Source: Wyeomyia smithii (lineage: Eukaryota > Arthropoda > Insecta > Diptera > Culicidae). Taken from it: a DNA stretch of 64,000 nucleotides. The notes below the pieces were generated by a model. That model did no database searches. It was not told where the DNA came from and saw nothing but the letters and a program-made list of their open reading frames with translations. A program made the position numbers and the translations under genes. Positions 1 through 11,736 of this stretch are shown here, piece after piece (the first letter of the stretch is position 1; each line of letters opens with the position of its first letter). The stretch lies in the NCBI RefSeq assembly GCF_029784165.1, contig NC_073695.1:6422183-6486182 (forward strand). The letters are read 5' to 3'.

Positions 1-780
1 TCGCGAGGCTCAAATGGCTAGGTTAGAAGCCATGACTTTGACTTCAGTAGAAATTGCAATAAACTGCCGCAAAAATAGAAAGGAATGAAAAGTTAATTTT
101 TTTAACTCAAAACTTTAGAAAAATTTAGAACATGTATAATATTTCTTCAAGTTTTTACATTATGTTTTTTCTCTCTTTCCGAATGTGAAAAACCGTTTGT
201 CTGACACAAATCAAGGTGTTTTTAGTTTTGAATAGATGAAGATTTTTTGTTTTAAGACTTTTAGTTGGCAAAGCGTTTTGCGTCAGTACGGCTTTCGTCG
301 ACCATTTATTTATCTTGAAAGGCAAATACAAACCGTAATAAACCGTTTTAATTGCATCGATCCCAAAAATTTTCACTGATTTGTCATTTGATTTGTGACG
401 TCTGCAATTTTTCGTGTGTCTCGCATTCGCAATGATTTTCAATTTTCAGTTGTAAATCATAACTATTCTAGGGTTTTTTTTTTGTTATTCCTTCATTTAT
501 CATTAAAATTTGATTTGTGATTTGTGCAATTTGCCACTTCCTATCTTCAATCAGAACTCATCATGCGACACCTCAAATTACTCGGAATTCAATCACTCAA
601 TAAAAGTCAAATCAAGTGCCTCTTGCCATTCATCACTTCAGTAATGATCTGGATACCCCCATCTGGATGACTCAAAATCTGATTCAGCATGATTTTACCA
701 CATGTGAAGCAAGTCAAGTTTGAATTTATTCATAGGTATAGGTATCGAGAAAACTTCCATAAGAATAATGAAAAGATTCA
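1..780. other. AT-rich non-coding sequence
   Basis: No convincing gene, RNA or transposon end is visible. The short open frames here lack splice-site context, low-complexity bias typical of protein, or any family motif that I recognise. It is best read as intergenic or intronic DNA. Confidence 0.6.
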
Positions 781-1925
781 TAACTTTTAATTATTTAAGT
801 TTCAGATTAGTCCTTCTAAAAGTGAGGAACAAATTTTATTTTTCTCATTTTTGAAAAAAAAATCCACTTTGTTCGATGAAGTTGTTGTACGTTTTAAAAG
901 AAACAACTCTGCCGAAGACATTTTGTTTCTATCTGCCCATTTAAATTGATATTTGTAGAGTTTTCTATATAACAGTGTCGGTAATATAACTCATAAACAG
1001 CATGTGACACCTCAAGTAAGGTTTTTACTACTAGCGAGTATTCTTCATTCAAGCTATTTCTCAACAGCACAACAATTGCTAATTCACTCAAGTTTTCTTA
1101 ACGCATTTTCGTTTTCGAGCACATTTTTTTCCTGTACTAGGAGTACTTTTACTCGCGAGTAGGAACTCGCGTACTCTCCTATTATACAGACGCTTGATGG
1201 AAAGACAATTGATCCCCAGAAAATTCGGGATAAAAAATACTAATCAAAAAATACTGATCTTACAACACTAGGCAATGTTTACGTGTCCTGAAACGCAACT
1301 TTTGGAAGATTCACATACCTGTCAAAAGTAACCCTTGCATGACCGGTGCAATTTTACATATTTTCGAAAAATTCTTCTAACTCAGTCAAAACTCAATCAA
1401 AATTGATCAAACAAGTTTCCAAGTAACAAAAAAAAAAATATTGAATTTACTTGAAGTAATCCTAATTGAGGGTTAATTACGATAAATTTAGAGAAGTGAG
1501 CAGAGTTCGATAAAAGCTCTAAAAATATAATTTTCAAAAATTCACCCCGTTCCATGGTCCCAGAACAAAGACCAATATGCTCCTAAGTAGAAGACTGATG
1601 TGTCTAGTAGAAATCAGTACGCGAAGTGTGAAGCGCTTGAAGTCTCAGAAGTAAAATCAATTGCAATGGCACATACCTTAACTAAAAAAAATGACTAAAA
1701 AAATGACTACAAAAAGATACACTGTAAGAAACGATTTCATAGACTTTCTGGAGAAAACTTAATAGAAGTCCATTCTAATGGGCAGATATAAGAAGAGAGT
1801 CTTCGACAAAGTTGTTTTTTGAAGTATGTGTAGCAACTTTGCCAAACAAAGTGGATTTTTATATGGGAAAAAGAGAAAAGTAAAATTGGTTTCTAATTTC
1901 AAGATAAGAAAATCACAAAATCGCA
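780..1925. repeat. Inverted-repeat unit, arms about 780-960 and 1760-1925
   Basis: The left arm reads ...AAATCCACTTTGTTCGATGAAGTTG... and then ATCTGCCCATTTAAATTG. The reverse complement of 1760-1925 gives the same series of words (AAATCCACTTTGTTTGGC, AACTTTGTCGAAGAC, ATCTGCCCATTAGAATGG) with scattered differences. The arms also share the upstream T-rich part ending in TTTTCTC. The spacing of about 0.8 kb and the divergence suggest either an old foldback transposon or two inverted copies of one dispersed repeat. No target-site duplication was found. Confidence 0.5.
1132..1182. repeat. Small imperfect hairpin
   Basis: AGGAGTAC and ACTCGCGAGT are followed by ACTCGCG and TACTCTCCT, which are their reverse complements with a small gap. 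It lies inside the larger inverted-repeat unit. No function can be assigned. Confidence 0.35.
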
Positions 1926-2039
1926 ACTTCTATAATATGCAGAATAATTCATGAGATAACTTTGTTGAAGACAGTTGTAAGGTTGTAAGTTGTAAAATCA
2001 TTGTTCGGGTCGAAAAAAATTCGAATGCTTTTTTGAAGC

Positions 2040-2940
2040 TTTGGATACAGTCTGCGTCAAAAGCACACAGCCAACGAGTGCGGGGTTTACTCTGGAATCG
2101 ACGGCCGCAGCCTCCGAATTTCTGCTAAATAAAGCTGGTCGCTACTGCGGCATCCTAGTGGCATGCCCAGCCCACTGAAATCTGCCGTGTGCAATCCTTG
2201 TACACTGCGGTACATGCGTCTACGCCAAACACTAATTTCCAGTTTGCCGCCAAGGATTGAACGCAACATCCTACGCTTCAAAAACACCAAGAGCCTTTTT
2301 CAATGTCCATGCTTTATAGCCATAGAGGGCCACCGGGAGAATCAATGTTTTATAGAGTGCTGATTTCGTACGAGTTTGCAAGCTGCGAGACTTCATTTGG
2401 TTTCGCAATCCGTATAACACCCTGTTTGCGGCCGCTACCCGCCTCTTTATCTCATGGCTAACCTCATTTTTGCACCTCTACAATGTGAATGAATTCCTTG
2501 ACTACTTCAAATGATTCCGCATCTATAATCACCGCAGCATCAACATCCGACGGGCTACCACGCTCTCTATCAGCCACCACGTTTTCCGTTCGAGTTCATG
2601 ACAAGCCTAATTCTCGCAGCTTCCCTCTTAAGAGGTCCAAATGCCTTTTTCACCGCGTTTTATACCAATGAATAGTGGTATGTGGAACCATTAAGGGTTG
2701 CATGAGTACGTCTAATTAGTTTTAGTGGTAAACCATGCTCGCGCATTATATATCATAACTCATTTCTCTTAACTGAGTCGTACGCTGCCCTGAGATCTGT
2801 GAACAGATTGCGAGTCTGTAATTTGAATTCTCGAAATTTATCGAGTATTTGTCGAGTATTTGTTTACCCGTAGTGGAGCGTCCCTCTCGAAAAGCACATT
2901 GGTCTTCGCCAACAAAGGATTCCTCCAACGACCTTAGTCT
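2040..2940 (-). pseudogene. Decayed non-LTR retrotransposon reverse transcriptase
   Basis: Read on the - strand, the 2746-2928 stretch contains CAFREGRSTT, the degenerate form of the GFR-GRST motif of non-LTR reverse transcriptases, followed by a ruined version of the next RT block. Further along the - strand, around 2460-2290, the frame gives EIKRRVAAANR, YGLRNQMKSRSL, RTKSALYKTLILPVALYG and AWTL, which is the typical thumb and post-RT region of these elements. The nearby frame adds KRRMLRSILGG and a tail like RLQWAGHATRMP. Stops and frameshifts break the reading between these islands, and no 5' ORF, endonuclease domain or poly(A) tail is visible. It is an inactive fragment; the exact clade (RTE, CR1 or other) cannot be fixed by eye. 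Confidence 0.75.
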
Positions 2941-2954
2941 GTGGAGCAGGATGC

Positions 2955-2980
2955 GAGAAAGAGAGAGAGAGAGAGAGAAA
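2955..2980. repeat. (GA)n microsatellite
   Basis: A short run of GA dinucleotides with flanking GAAA units, located just upstream (in the - sense) of the decayed reverse transcriptase. Confidence 0.8.
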
Positions 2981-3074
2981 GATCAGTTATGCCTCGTTAG
3001 TTACTACAGTCCAGGCGGTGGTCTTTTTTGTAGATCGAGCATATGATACGGAGTCCCTAATAAAAATCGATGTT

Positions 3075-3450
3075 GTAGACAAGGATGGTAAAAATCGTAT
3101 CAGAGAATTATCATGAGAGAATCCTGTTGGATTCTGATCACGCATAATACGCGATGTTTTGTATCGTCTCTCGAGAAGAGAACTTGTGTGAAGAATAAAC
3201 TGCCGAGAGAATATTCCGTGAACTTTATAGCCTGTAAACTGTATGCGAGTTTATCGTCGCTTGTTCGTACGCTTTCTCGATTCTCTCATAGGTTTTAATA
3301 GGTAATTCATTATCGTCTCCCGATCCGATCGAGCCGTGGAACAAAAATCTTTGGTTTGAATCACCTTGTGAGTGAGAGTGTCCCGATAATCGTAAAATTG
3401 TACCGCAAACCAGAAACTCAGAGAGGGAAGAAACTGCAAGCGTTAGACCA
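3075..3450 (+). repeat. Dispersed repeat, copy 1 (inverted partner at 54425-54782)
   Basis: The order of words CAAGGATG..AAAATCGTATCA, ATCCTGTTGGATTCTGATCACG, GAACTTTATAGCCTGTAAACTG, GCGAGTTTATCG, ATTCATTATCGTC, GTGAGTGAGAGTGTC and AAACTGCAAGCG recurs in the same order, reverse complemented and diverged, at 54782 down to 54425. It is a shared ancient repeat without visible coding capacity or sharp ends. Confidence 0.6.
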
Positions 3451-4394
3451 ACTAAAAGGCAGCACGAAACAGGTCTGTGAAATGCAGATTTTCAGAGTCC
3501 GTGGCCGATTTTGTTTTTTCAAATGGCATATATTTGTTGTTACTTTTTGCATAGCTTGCAAACTTTTTTCTAATCTATTTATATTTGCAGATTTTTTACC
3601 AAAATGTGTGCAGGTTTTTGCTTGTTTAAAAAAAACTTCGATATCGGCCAACATACATCGGCGGACAAACCTTCGATGCAAAGAAAACCGACGAACAAAG
3701 GAACATTGATTTGACAATGACAACAGCAAGCAACATTTTGTTAAACGATAAAAAAACCTATTTTACTGTCAACACTTGCAACTCAGGAAGCAAGGGGGAT
3801 AATTGTCCAAGCGATCGCAATCACTTCTCTTTTCCGATAATTATCGTCTCGAGATTCTTCTCTTTTGTTTTGACACTTGGATTCTATCAGCGAAGAGTGC
3901 ATCATCGGTTTGTAGAGCTATTGGAAATTACATCTCTGAGAGAGAATGAATTATCTCAGCGAATTTCCGAATTGGTTCACTGAATGTGAACCAACTGAGA
4001 GACGAAGTTGACTCACACGCTGAAAAAGATCGAATGTTTATCGCCGATCAACATCATTGGTTGTAGAAGTGTAGAATGTTATTTATAGTATTTCTGTAAA
4101 ACATTTCGACTTTCTGAAAGGTTGCCCAAACGTGATTTATGAAAAAAATACTTTTTCAAAAACATCGGAAAAAAGTGAAATTTTCCCATAATTTTCAGAA
4201 AACAAACCCTTTTAAACATATACAACGAATGTAGTCAGTCAAAAATAAAAATTTTTGCTAGAAAGCGGAGTTCATGACAAAAATTTACATAAAACGATTC
4301 TTGATTTATCATCGATGAGCTAAGATATTGCCATTTTTATATGTTTTTAAAACGTCATTTCATGATTTAGCCGCCCACTCCAGATCAGACGCTG
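3450..4394. other. Non-coding sequence
   Basis: AT-rich DNA. Open frames on both strands at about 3356-3730 overlap each other and show no family motif, so I do not treat them as genes. The part near 3820-4010 resembles the wording of the upstream dispersed repeat and may be an extension of it. Confidence 0.45.
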
Positions 4395-4870
4395 TTGTAC
4401 GCCACCCCTATGGGGAGCTCCGTAGCCGCAAGGTTACAGAGTCCGCTTTGGTAAGCGGGTGGTCGTGGGTTCGAATCTTAGTAGAATCAGGCCATTTGGT
4501 TGTCAAAGGATTTTAAGCATGGGTTTATTCTCAGGCTCCCCACCACGTACCCTTCCTTCAATCTGGATTCTACAGTACCCCTGTTGACTCTCCTCCAAAC
4601 AAAAATAAGTCCCCATTATAATATAACTGGTGTGAGTAATATGAAAGTTCTCTCCGAATTGAAACTAGGCGATATTGTTAGGATGGACAGAGGCTAGGTA
4701 CAGTAGAGCAGTAAGCTTGAAACGGAAAAAGCACTGATATGAATGATAAGCGTATCACTTACTTCAATAGTGTTACTGCTAATAATATGAAGTACGGAGT
4801 GCAGAAAACACCTGGGCAATATCATTATAGATCTAAGCTCTGGTCGCAGTGATGAGTCCACATAGAAAAA
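4395..4870 (+). mobile_element. tRNA-derived SINE-like repeat, copy 1
   Basis: The 5' part contains TAGCCGCAAGG (A-box-like) and GGTTCGAATCT (B-box-like) about 45 bases apart, the internal promoter layout of a tRNA-derived SINE. The body contains AAGTCCCCATTATAATATAAC, GTAGAGCAGTAAGCTTGAAACG, ATAATATGAAGTACGGAGT, CAGAAAACACCT and TCGCAGTGATGAGTCCACA. The same series occurs at 25337-25630. No clear target-site duplication was found. The tRNA-like part is too divergent to be a functional tRNA. Confidence 0.6.
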
Positions 4871-5029
4871 AAACGCCTCCCCTAACATAGGAATACAGGC
4901 GCGTCCCCTTCTTAGTTAGCCAAAGTTTCCACCGGATGTTGGTTACCAGATTTCCGCTAAAGCTACAGGTATTCTGTTCGATACCTCGTGAAGGTTTGGA
5001 TAGGAGTTGTTGAACAGAGGTGGTTGACT
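4871..5029. other. Short non-coding spacer
   Basis: No gene or repeat boundary recognised between the SINE-like repeat and the long inverted arm. Confidence 0.5.
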
Positions 5030-5803
5030 GTAGGTACAGATTTTCGGTCAAATTTTTGTTCGAAGAAATCATCAGATTTCGATCGGATCTGTAGCTTTGA
5101 AGATATAATTTTTTAATAGCATTAATAGCATTTAATTTCTGCTATCTAAGCTCGATATGCTCGTAAATTCTCATGAATCACAGGATAATTCTACGCCCAC
5201 AAAAGGCAATCACTTTTTGTCCGCAAAATGACTTTCGAACTTCAAATCAACTACAAGCACAATTAGTGTAAGATTTATAGTATATCCATAAAGATCCATT
5301 AGGTATCAAACTTTAAAGTAGTGTTGAAGTTAAAATAAAATTGTGTTGTACTGAAATAGAAATAATCACATTTCTTTAGCTTTTTATTGCTTCTGATGTC
5401 GAGAACGAATTTTAAGGAATGCTGCAGAATTATCTTGATGCTTCATTCAATGCAATTATTGTTCAACACCATTATTTGATTAAATGTTACTGGTTGTTCA
5501 TGCCAACAGAAACAAACCGAAAAATCTTGAGGCGTACTAAAATTCATAAGATTTATTAAGTTGCATAGTGAATCACTTAATATATCTTCTCAAAAATATT
5601 TATTTTACCGTGATTCTATCATGCCTATGCCTATCCTTATAAGTATGGGAAAAATAAAATCACACTTACAGAGTTTGTCGAAATCACGCGCTCGTACGAT
5701 ACGATATTCACCCAAGTCGATAAATTCGTCACCACACCGTTGGCGATGAACCCATCTTCACTCGCGTCTCGCCTTCATCTTCGTCGAACTGAACGTGGAG
5801 GAC
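5030..5803 (+). repeat. Left arm of a 4.3-kb inverted-repeat structure
   Basis: Words in this arm recur reverse complemented at 8766-9370. Examples are GAACTGAACGTGGAGGA, ACCCAAGTCGATAAATT, CGTACGATACGATA, AGTATGGGAAAAATAAAA, TCATAAGATTTATTAAGTTG, AGCTTTTTATTGCTTCTGA and CAACTACAAGCA. The order is preserved, with many substitutions and small indels. The homology is sharpest at the inner end and fades outwards. Confidence 0.7.
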
Positions 5804-8765
5804 TACAATTTTCAACAAAGATTTGTAATCCCATACCCACTAGTCATACCAATTCCAAGGAGTACACGTTTATTCCAAACCATCCATCAGCCGGGGATCA
5901 GCCGGCAAACGAAGGAAGTTCCACCTGTGGTAATCACCAGTTGAACGGTCTTCAGAACAAGCCCAATAAAGCACTGCAGTAACTGCCAGCGAATTGCACC
6001 CTTCTTTTCGACCATTTCTCATCGCAATTAAACAACACCATTCGCCACTTGCACTGACAACCTTATTTGCAATGCAAACATACACATTCCGCAACAACGC
6101 TGACTGTCGTCACAAATCTCGCGTTTCAGTACATAGTAGCAAATCATAAAAAGCCAACATCAACGGCAGCGGCAGCAGCCCCCAAACATCATTATAGCTC
6201 ACACAACAAGATCATGATGTAATGCATGGGAATTCAGACATCGGGGTCCGTCTTGTGGCAGACAAATACCGAACCAAAGCGGCAGAGAGCAGACGATGAG
6301 CGATGATGAGCATTAGGATGATTCACGCAAGCGCGACTTCAAGATGTAATCGACCACCTCAACAAGCGCATTGCTATGATTAGACTCTAATTGGAGGCTG
6401 GGCATAAGGAAACAACATCCTTGACAGTGTACTGTCAGAAGGTACGGTGGATAACTGTATGAACGGAGTCAGGAAACGCCTTGACAATTAAGTTGACAAT
6501 CAAAACCTACCGCCAGTGTGGATGGTTTTGAACTTTTCGCACTAACAATTCTTCGTTCGGAATTCAATTGCCTATTCAGCCAACCAACAAAAAAACCATC
6601 ATCACCCTCATTGTTGACCGAAAATAGCTGGACAGCCAATTTACTCGCACAAGAACGCACAGTCGCAAGGTTGAGTGTAAAAAAAATTGGCAAACTGTGC
6701 CGATCGAGCACAAATATGGCCTCGACTGGCGTGATTGAGTGGGAGTAAAGCCACCCTTCACACTAGATGCGGCTGAGTTCAACTTCCAGGAAGAGATGAC
6801 GTCTCTGGTCAACGATCCGTGATACCGTCAACCGAAATCCATTAGGAATCGAAACCGTTGGTGGGTTGCGATTCTTTGTCGCTCCTTCCCAATTTGGCTC
6901 GAACCGGTGCCCGCGGTTATTGGTGTGTTCTGAACAGAAATAAAATCCGCCCGATCGACGAAAGTTTACTAGCCGGGAGATGTGTGGGAGCGAAAGTAAC
7001 GGTTTAAAGCTGATGCCGTTAGTACGTGAGCTATTTAGAGATGTACACGCATCTGATAATTCGCGCTCACCCCATAATGACTCATAATAATCTACAATCC
7101 AGTGCAAGAATAAAATCCATGTCAGAAATTCCCACCATGAATCATCTGCTGACAGATATCCAAACGAGTTCATCTCAGTTCATTGGCCTGGCTCTTACTC
7201 TCCCTTCCTCCGTCACCCCTGCTGATTCAAGTTGGCGACAGAAGGAGAGCTCAAATCACGCCATAAATTTAGCACGACTGCTAACACAACAACAAAAACG
7301 ATGACGACGACGGCGATGCCTTCTGCCAACAAACTTTCTGTCATCCCATCGCGTTGCACTGCCATCGACACACTCGGACAAAACAAACAATTTTTCAAAC
7401 ATGCAAACAAGCTCATACCTGCCCACAGCGCCCCCACGGTCATCATTAGAATCTCCTATCGCACACGCGCGTCCAAGCAAACATGAAACGAGAGCATCGC
7501 GCGCCCTTCGCAGACTCTGGGCGCATACGAAAAAAAAACGGTCCCCACCAATTAGAAGTTCACTGGGCACTCTCTGCCCGGCAACAGTCCGAAAACGTCC
7601 GCGCCATCGGAGGTTCTGCCGATGCAATCACACCTAGAACTAGAACTGCCTAGTCGTACCACACAAATGAAGAAGAAATCGAAAGGAATTCAAACATTAA
7701 ATGTAAATTAAATTGTGTGGACATGTTCAACATATCCGCGACACTTGATCGAACATGCGATGCCTTTTTGCTACGCCCTCGGGTCTTGTCCGGGAGAGAG
7801 AACCCTGTGTCCACACGTATATTGATCAGCAATCTTCCGCCTGACGGAACGAACGCGGAAGAGACGGACTTTGGCTAGCAGCGGGCCAACCGTCGCGGCC
7901 CCGCAGGACCCGGGTGTGACCCTGAGTGGACTTACTAACTATGGAACTATCGGAGGCTAGAGCGAGCGACTTCTAGTGGGGATCGCTCGAGAATCGAGAA
8001 CGAAAACTTCAATCGTCAAGAGCGAACATGACACCCACAGGAGTGGACAGCAGGCGCAAGGCAGAGCGACAGGTCTTTCTTCCCGTAGTGCAACCGACCG
8101 GGCAAAGGGAAGAAACGTAATCGGTAATGTTCAACATTTGCTTACCCGTCGATGACAAACGTGGCAGCTTTTAATTTTCTGCTATTCTTTCATCGGCTGT
8201 GGGTCTTTGCTTGACTCGCACGGTCGTCCATTTACCAATAATTGATTTAAGCGATGTGGCTCTAAAACAGGCCACACAACCTAGCTTTATTTGCAAGTCA
8301 CTTGTAAAAGTTTAAGGACTTTTTCTGTGCGCACGATTCCCTAGATCAACCTGAAGAATTAATGTTCCTTGGGGCAAACACAAACAAAAACACTTTAGTT
8401 ATTTGCAAGCCCAAACAAAGATGCAACGCAATGGTTTTAAAACTGTCAGACAACGATTGTTCTCGCAAATGTTGAACAGCTTTACTGCACAGCGCAACTA
8501 GATCCGTATCTAGCCGATGATTGGACACCGCATAAATCTGTTATCCCACACGCGCACACTCGCCCGGAACGGACATAAACACTTGATCTAGTTCGAGGCA
8601 CAAATTCTGCATGTTTACGGCAGAAATTATCACATGCTCGTGGCGACAAATTGTTCACTGGCCAGTGCCCGGTCCCGGTGTGTGTCCTATTAATCTTTCT
8701 TCTGTTTGTTTTTGTCGTGGGTCAACATGACAGCTATTCTATGTAAACGGGAATGACGGCTCTTT
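5804..8765. other. Spacer between inverted arms, no gene recognised
   Basis: About 3 kb of mostly unique-looking sequence, more GC-rich from about 7000 to 8700. It holds a short GACGAC tract near 7300. Several open frames overlap on both strands (for example around 7230-7640), but none shows a protein family signature or a convincing exon with paired splice sites. It could be the interior of a foldback transposon or ordinary intronic DNA between two inverted repeat copies. Confidence 0.4.
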
Positions 8766-9370
8766 CCTCCACGTTCAGTTCGACGAAGGCGGAGGCGATC
8801 CTTCCCACGAGACGCGAGTGACGATGGGTTCATCGTCAACGGTTTGGTAACAAATTTATCGACTTGGGTGATTATCGTATCGTACGAGCAAGTGGTTTTG
8901 ACAAACTTTGTAAGTGGTATTTTATTTTTCCCATACTTACAAGAATAGGCATGATAGAATGACGGTCAAATAAATATGTTTTGAGAAGATTCATATAGTG
9001 ATTCACTATGCAACTTAATAAATCTTATGAATTTTGAACAATAATTGCATTAAATAGGGCATCAATAAAATTCTGTTCTCGAGATCAGAAGCAATAAAAA
9101 GCTAAAAAAAATGCTATGTTTGCTGTTTCAGTACCACGAATTTTTACTATTCAACTATTTTATACAATTTCATTACTCATGGATCTTTCGTATGCAACAA
9201 TTTTTATGCTTGTAGTTGACGAGTATTTAAAATTTGAAAGTCATTTTTCGAGGTAAGAAATGATTGCCTTTCATGAGTAGAGCTTAAAATAAAAGAAAGA
9301 AAGACTTAAAAAATCATATCCTCAAAACTAAATATTAGATCAAAATTAGACGATAACATTAGAAAATTGA
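8766..9370 (-). repeat. Right arm of the 4.3-kb inverted-repeat structure
   Basis: This is the reverse-complement partner of 5030-5803. It starts with TCCTCCACGTTCAGTTCGAC and continues through ATTTATCGACTTGGGTG, ATCGTATCGTACGAG, TTTATTTTTCCCATACTT, CAACTTAATAAATCTTATGA and CAGAAGCAATAAAAAGCT. The divergence implies the structure is old. No target-site duplication was identified outside the arms. Confidence 0.7.
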
Positions 9371-11736
9371 TGAGGTATGCATGCTGTAAATAATCGAATG
9401 TTTTTCTGGCATACATTTGACCATCTCAAAATTCAATTTGCTCAATCATTTCTCCTGTTGGTCTTTTTATATTTTTTCCAATTAGAAGTATAAAAAAACT
9501 ACACTGGGGTCTTTTTTTACTCGGTTGGTTGTTAGCTAAACATTGACAGCTGAGTCATGACGAAGAAATGAAATTATTTTCTGAAAAATTAAAATAGAAC
9601 TATAACCAAAATGGTTCATTTGATTGGTATGAAGTTTTCAGAATATTTATAAATTTGTCTTTCCAAAAACTTGTAACGCGGACGATCGTCATGCGTTCGG
9701 TGATTCTCGTTCTGAAGGAGCTCAAACGGTTGACTTCAATGCGCCACCCCCGGAGGGGATCAACCGTCGTGTTGTATTTGCCCGGCAAGAGATCTCCTTT
9801 AGGGCGGATTCAGTAAAAGAACCCGAGCTGTGAATCGCGGAAGGTATGGCCAACAACAACCAACTTAAACGGCTATCTGAAAATTCAACGCCAGTGGAAA
9901 AAACGCAGAAGAGGTCTTTGAAACAACCCGTCGCTCGGCCAGTTAGCAAAAATCCACCACCCACTACTTTATCATCACGGGGAACAGACTCCAATCAAAC
10001 TAACCGTTTCGGTCGGTAAGGTGGGTGGAGGGGATTGAGATTCCCAAGCAATCCTTACTTGGAGTAAAAAAGAAGAAAACGAACGAACCGCAACTGGACA
10101 AGCGACGTGAAGTTCCTAACAGACCGAACCAATCAATAGGGATAGCTTCTCATATTCGCCAAAATGATCTCAACTGATTTGTGGGTTTACATTATCGGTA
10201 ACGTCGGTACATAGTGCACTGGTTTATTTGTAGCTAAATTACACGCATCTTCATCTTCGGCCTTTGCCGACCTCTCCTCCAATCTACCTACTGTCTCATC
10301 TCTCACTTCTTTCCCCCTCTCTATCTACTGACCTATCGTGTGCGGTTTTGGTTCTAGCGATTTCTAATCGGGCCTCTTCGTTCGAACGGGTTATTTTATT
10401 ATATCATCTTCTATTACACTTTACATGCGCATGTTATTAAAAAGGGTTTGAGTACTCACTGACCGTAGACTTTTGTAGTGCTCGGGAGCATACCTCGATG
10501 ATGACGACGGTGCGACGAAACAATGGCGGCGGTGCGACGAAACGATGGCGTCGCTGGTGGTTGCGATGACGCCGACGAGGGACGTGGTAAATTTCGTTCC
10601 TGTCGATATGTTGAAAACGCTTGAAGAATCGACGGGGTTCGGACTGAACCGTGGATGACCGTTAGCCAATTCTAAGCCGTGGCGGGCAAAGCGATCCTGG
10701 TTTCGCTAGAAGTGGTTGACAAAGCAGCACGTTCCACGTGCATTGATAGAACCGTTTCCTATGGTTCACTTAACGGTGGTGGGAATTGTTCGCTAATAGA
10801 CAAAAAGCCGTTTGAACGGCTGTTCAAACGCGTTAGGGCGCGGTGTACGAAATTATTTTTTTAATCAATTTTACCTTATATTCTCAGGCCTTTCACGCAC
10901 ACGATACCACACAAATTATCCTGGGCACTAAATTCTGTCTCCTATTTACGGCGGGAAAAACATCACTGTTACTGGCTAGACTGTAAAAACTTCACTCACT
11001 TTACCTAATTATTTTATATCACTCGACAACGCGCGGATCCAACACTCCACTTACATTCGCGAACCAGGTTAAATAAAGCTGGACGCTGCGAGAATCCCTC
11101 AGTTAAATAGTGAGCAATCTTCGGGAAATTTGAACCGGAAGTACGTTATCTAGCCGAAACAGGACAACGACCTTTCCAAACTACAGGTTCTCCCAAAAAC
11201 CAATTCGTTGTTAATCCGGACTGGCATCTCTTTTTCGTTCAAGCCGTTTAAATTAAGCCATCTCAGATTCTGCCGACTACTAAGAATTTCCCTACTAAGA
11301 GAGATCTTGCCCGACGGAGTTAAGTGTTCACGCAGCAGGGACTTTCATAGAAGCTATGCGAACCGCAGCAGAGAGCCGCATAAGCTTTGTACGTTCGCTC
11401 GAAAAGGTGCGTGTCTGAGATATTTGCATACTTGCGTCTTGTGCCATTCTTATCTAGATATTCGATTTGAAGTTGGTGTCATAATTATCACCACAATAGT
11501 GAACCAGAATACAACGAAGATTTTGGTGAACAATACGGATAACAATCATACTATAATAATAATTCCTAACATTGAAATAACTCTAATCATGCATTTGTAC
11601 AATATCTATATAAGTCAAAATGTGACCATGTTACAAACTATACACAAAAAAAATTAAAAAAAACATTTCTCAGGAAGTGTTTGATTTAGTCTCAATTTTC
11701 TGTATGAAAACTACGAAAGGTTAGCTTACATTGCTA
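9371..11736. other. Non-coding sequence flanking the 11-bp satellite
   Basis: No gene supported. The region around 10490-10580 contains a short duplicated word (GGTGCGACGAAAC, twice) with GC-rich context. The open frame at 11208-11657 ends in low-complexity Asn/Ile sequence and shows no family motif. The last 200 bases become A/T-rich and grade into the satellite. Confidence 0.45.

Noticed and set aside
155..442. 95-codon open frame on the - strand
   Set aside because: No family motif, no splice or promoter context, composition like the AT-rich surroundings.
3356..3729. Overlapping frames on both strands of 103-117 codons
   Set aside because: They mirror each other, lie next to a dispersed repeat and show no protein motif.
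4436..4490. Functional tRNA gene
   Set aside because: A- and B-box-like words are present but no cloverleaf with a proper acceptor stem is apparent; it fits a SINE head.
6763..7640. Several overlapping 80-136 codon frames in the GC-richer spacer
   Set aside because: Frames conflict on both strands and include trinucleotide-repeat translation; no paired splice sites around a coding-like block.
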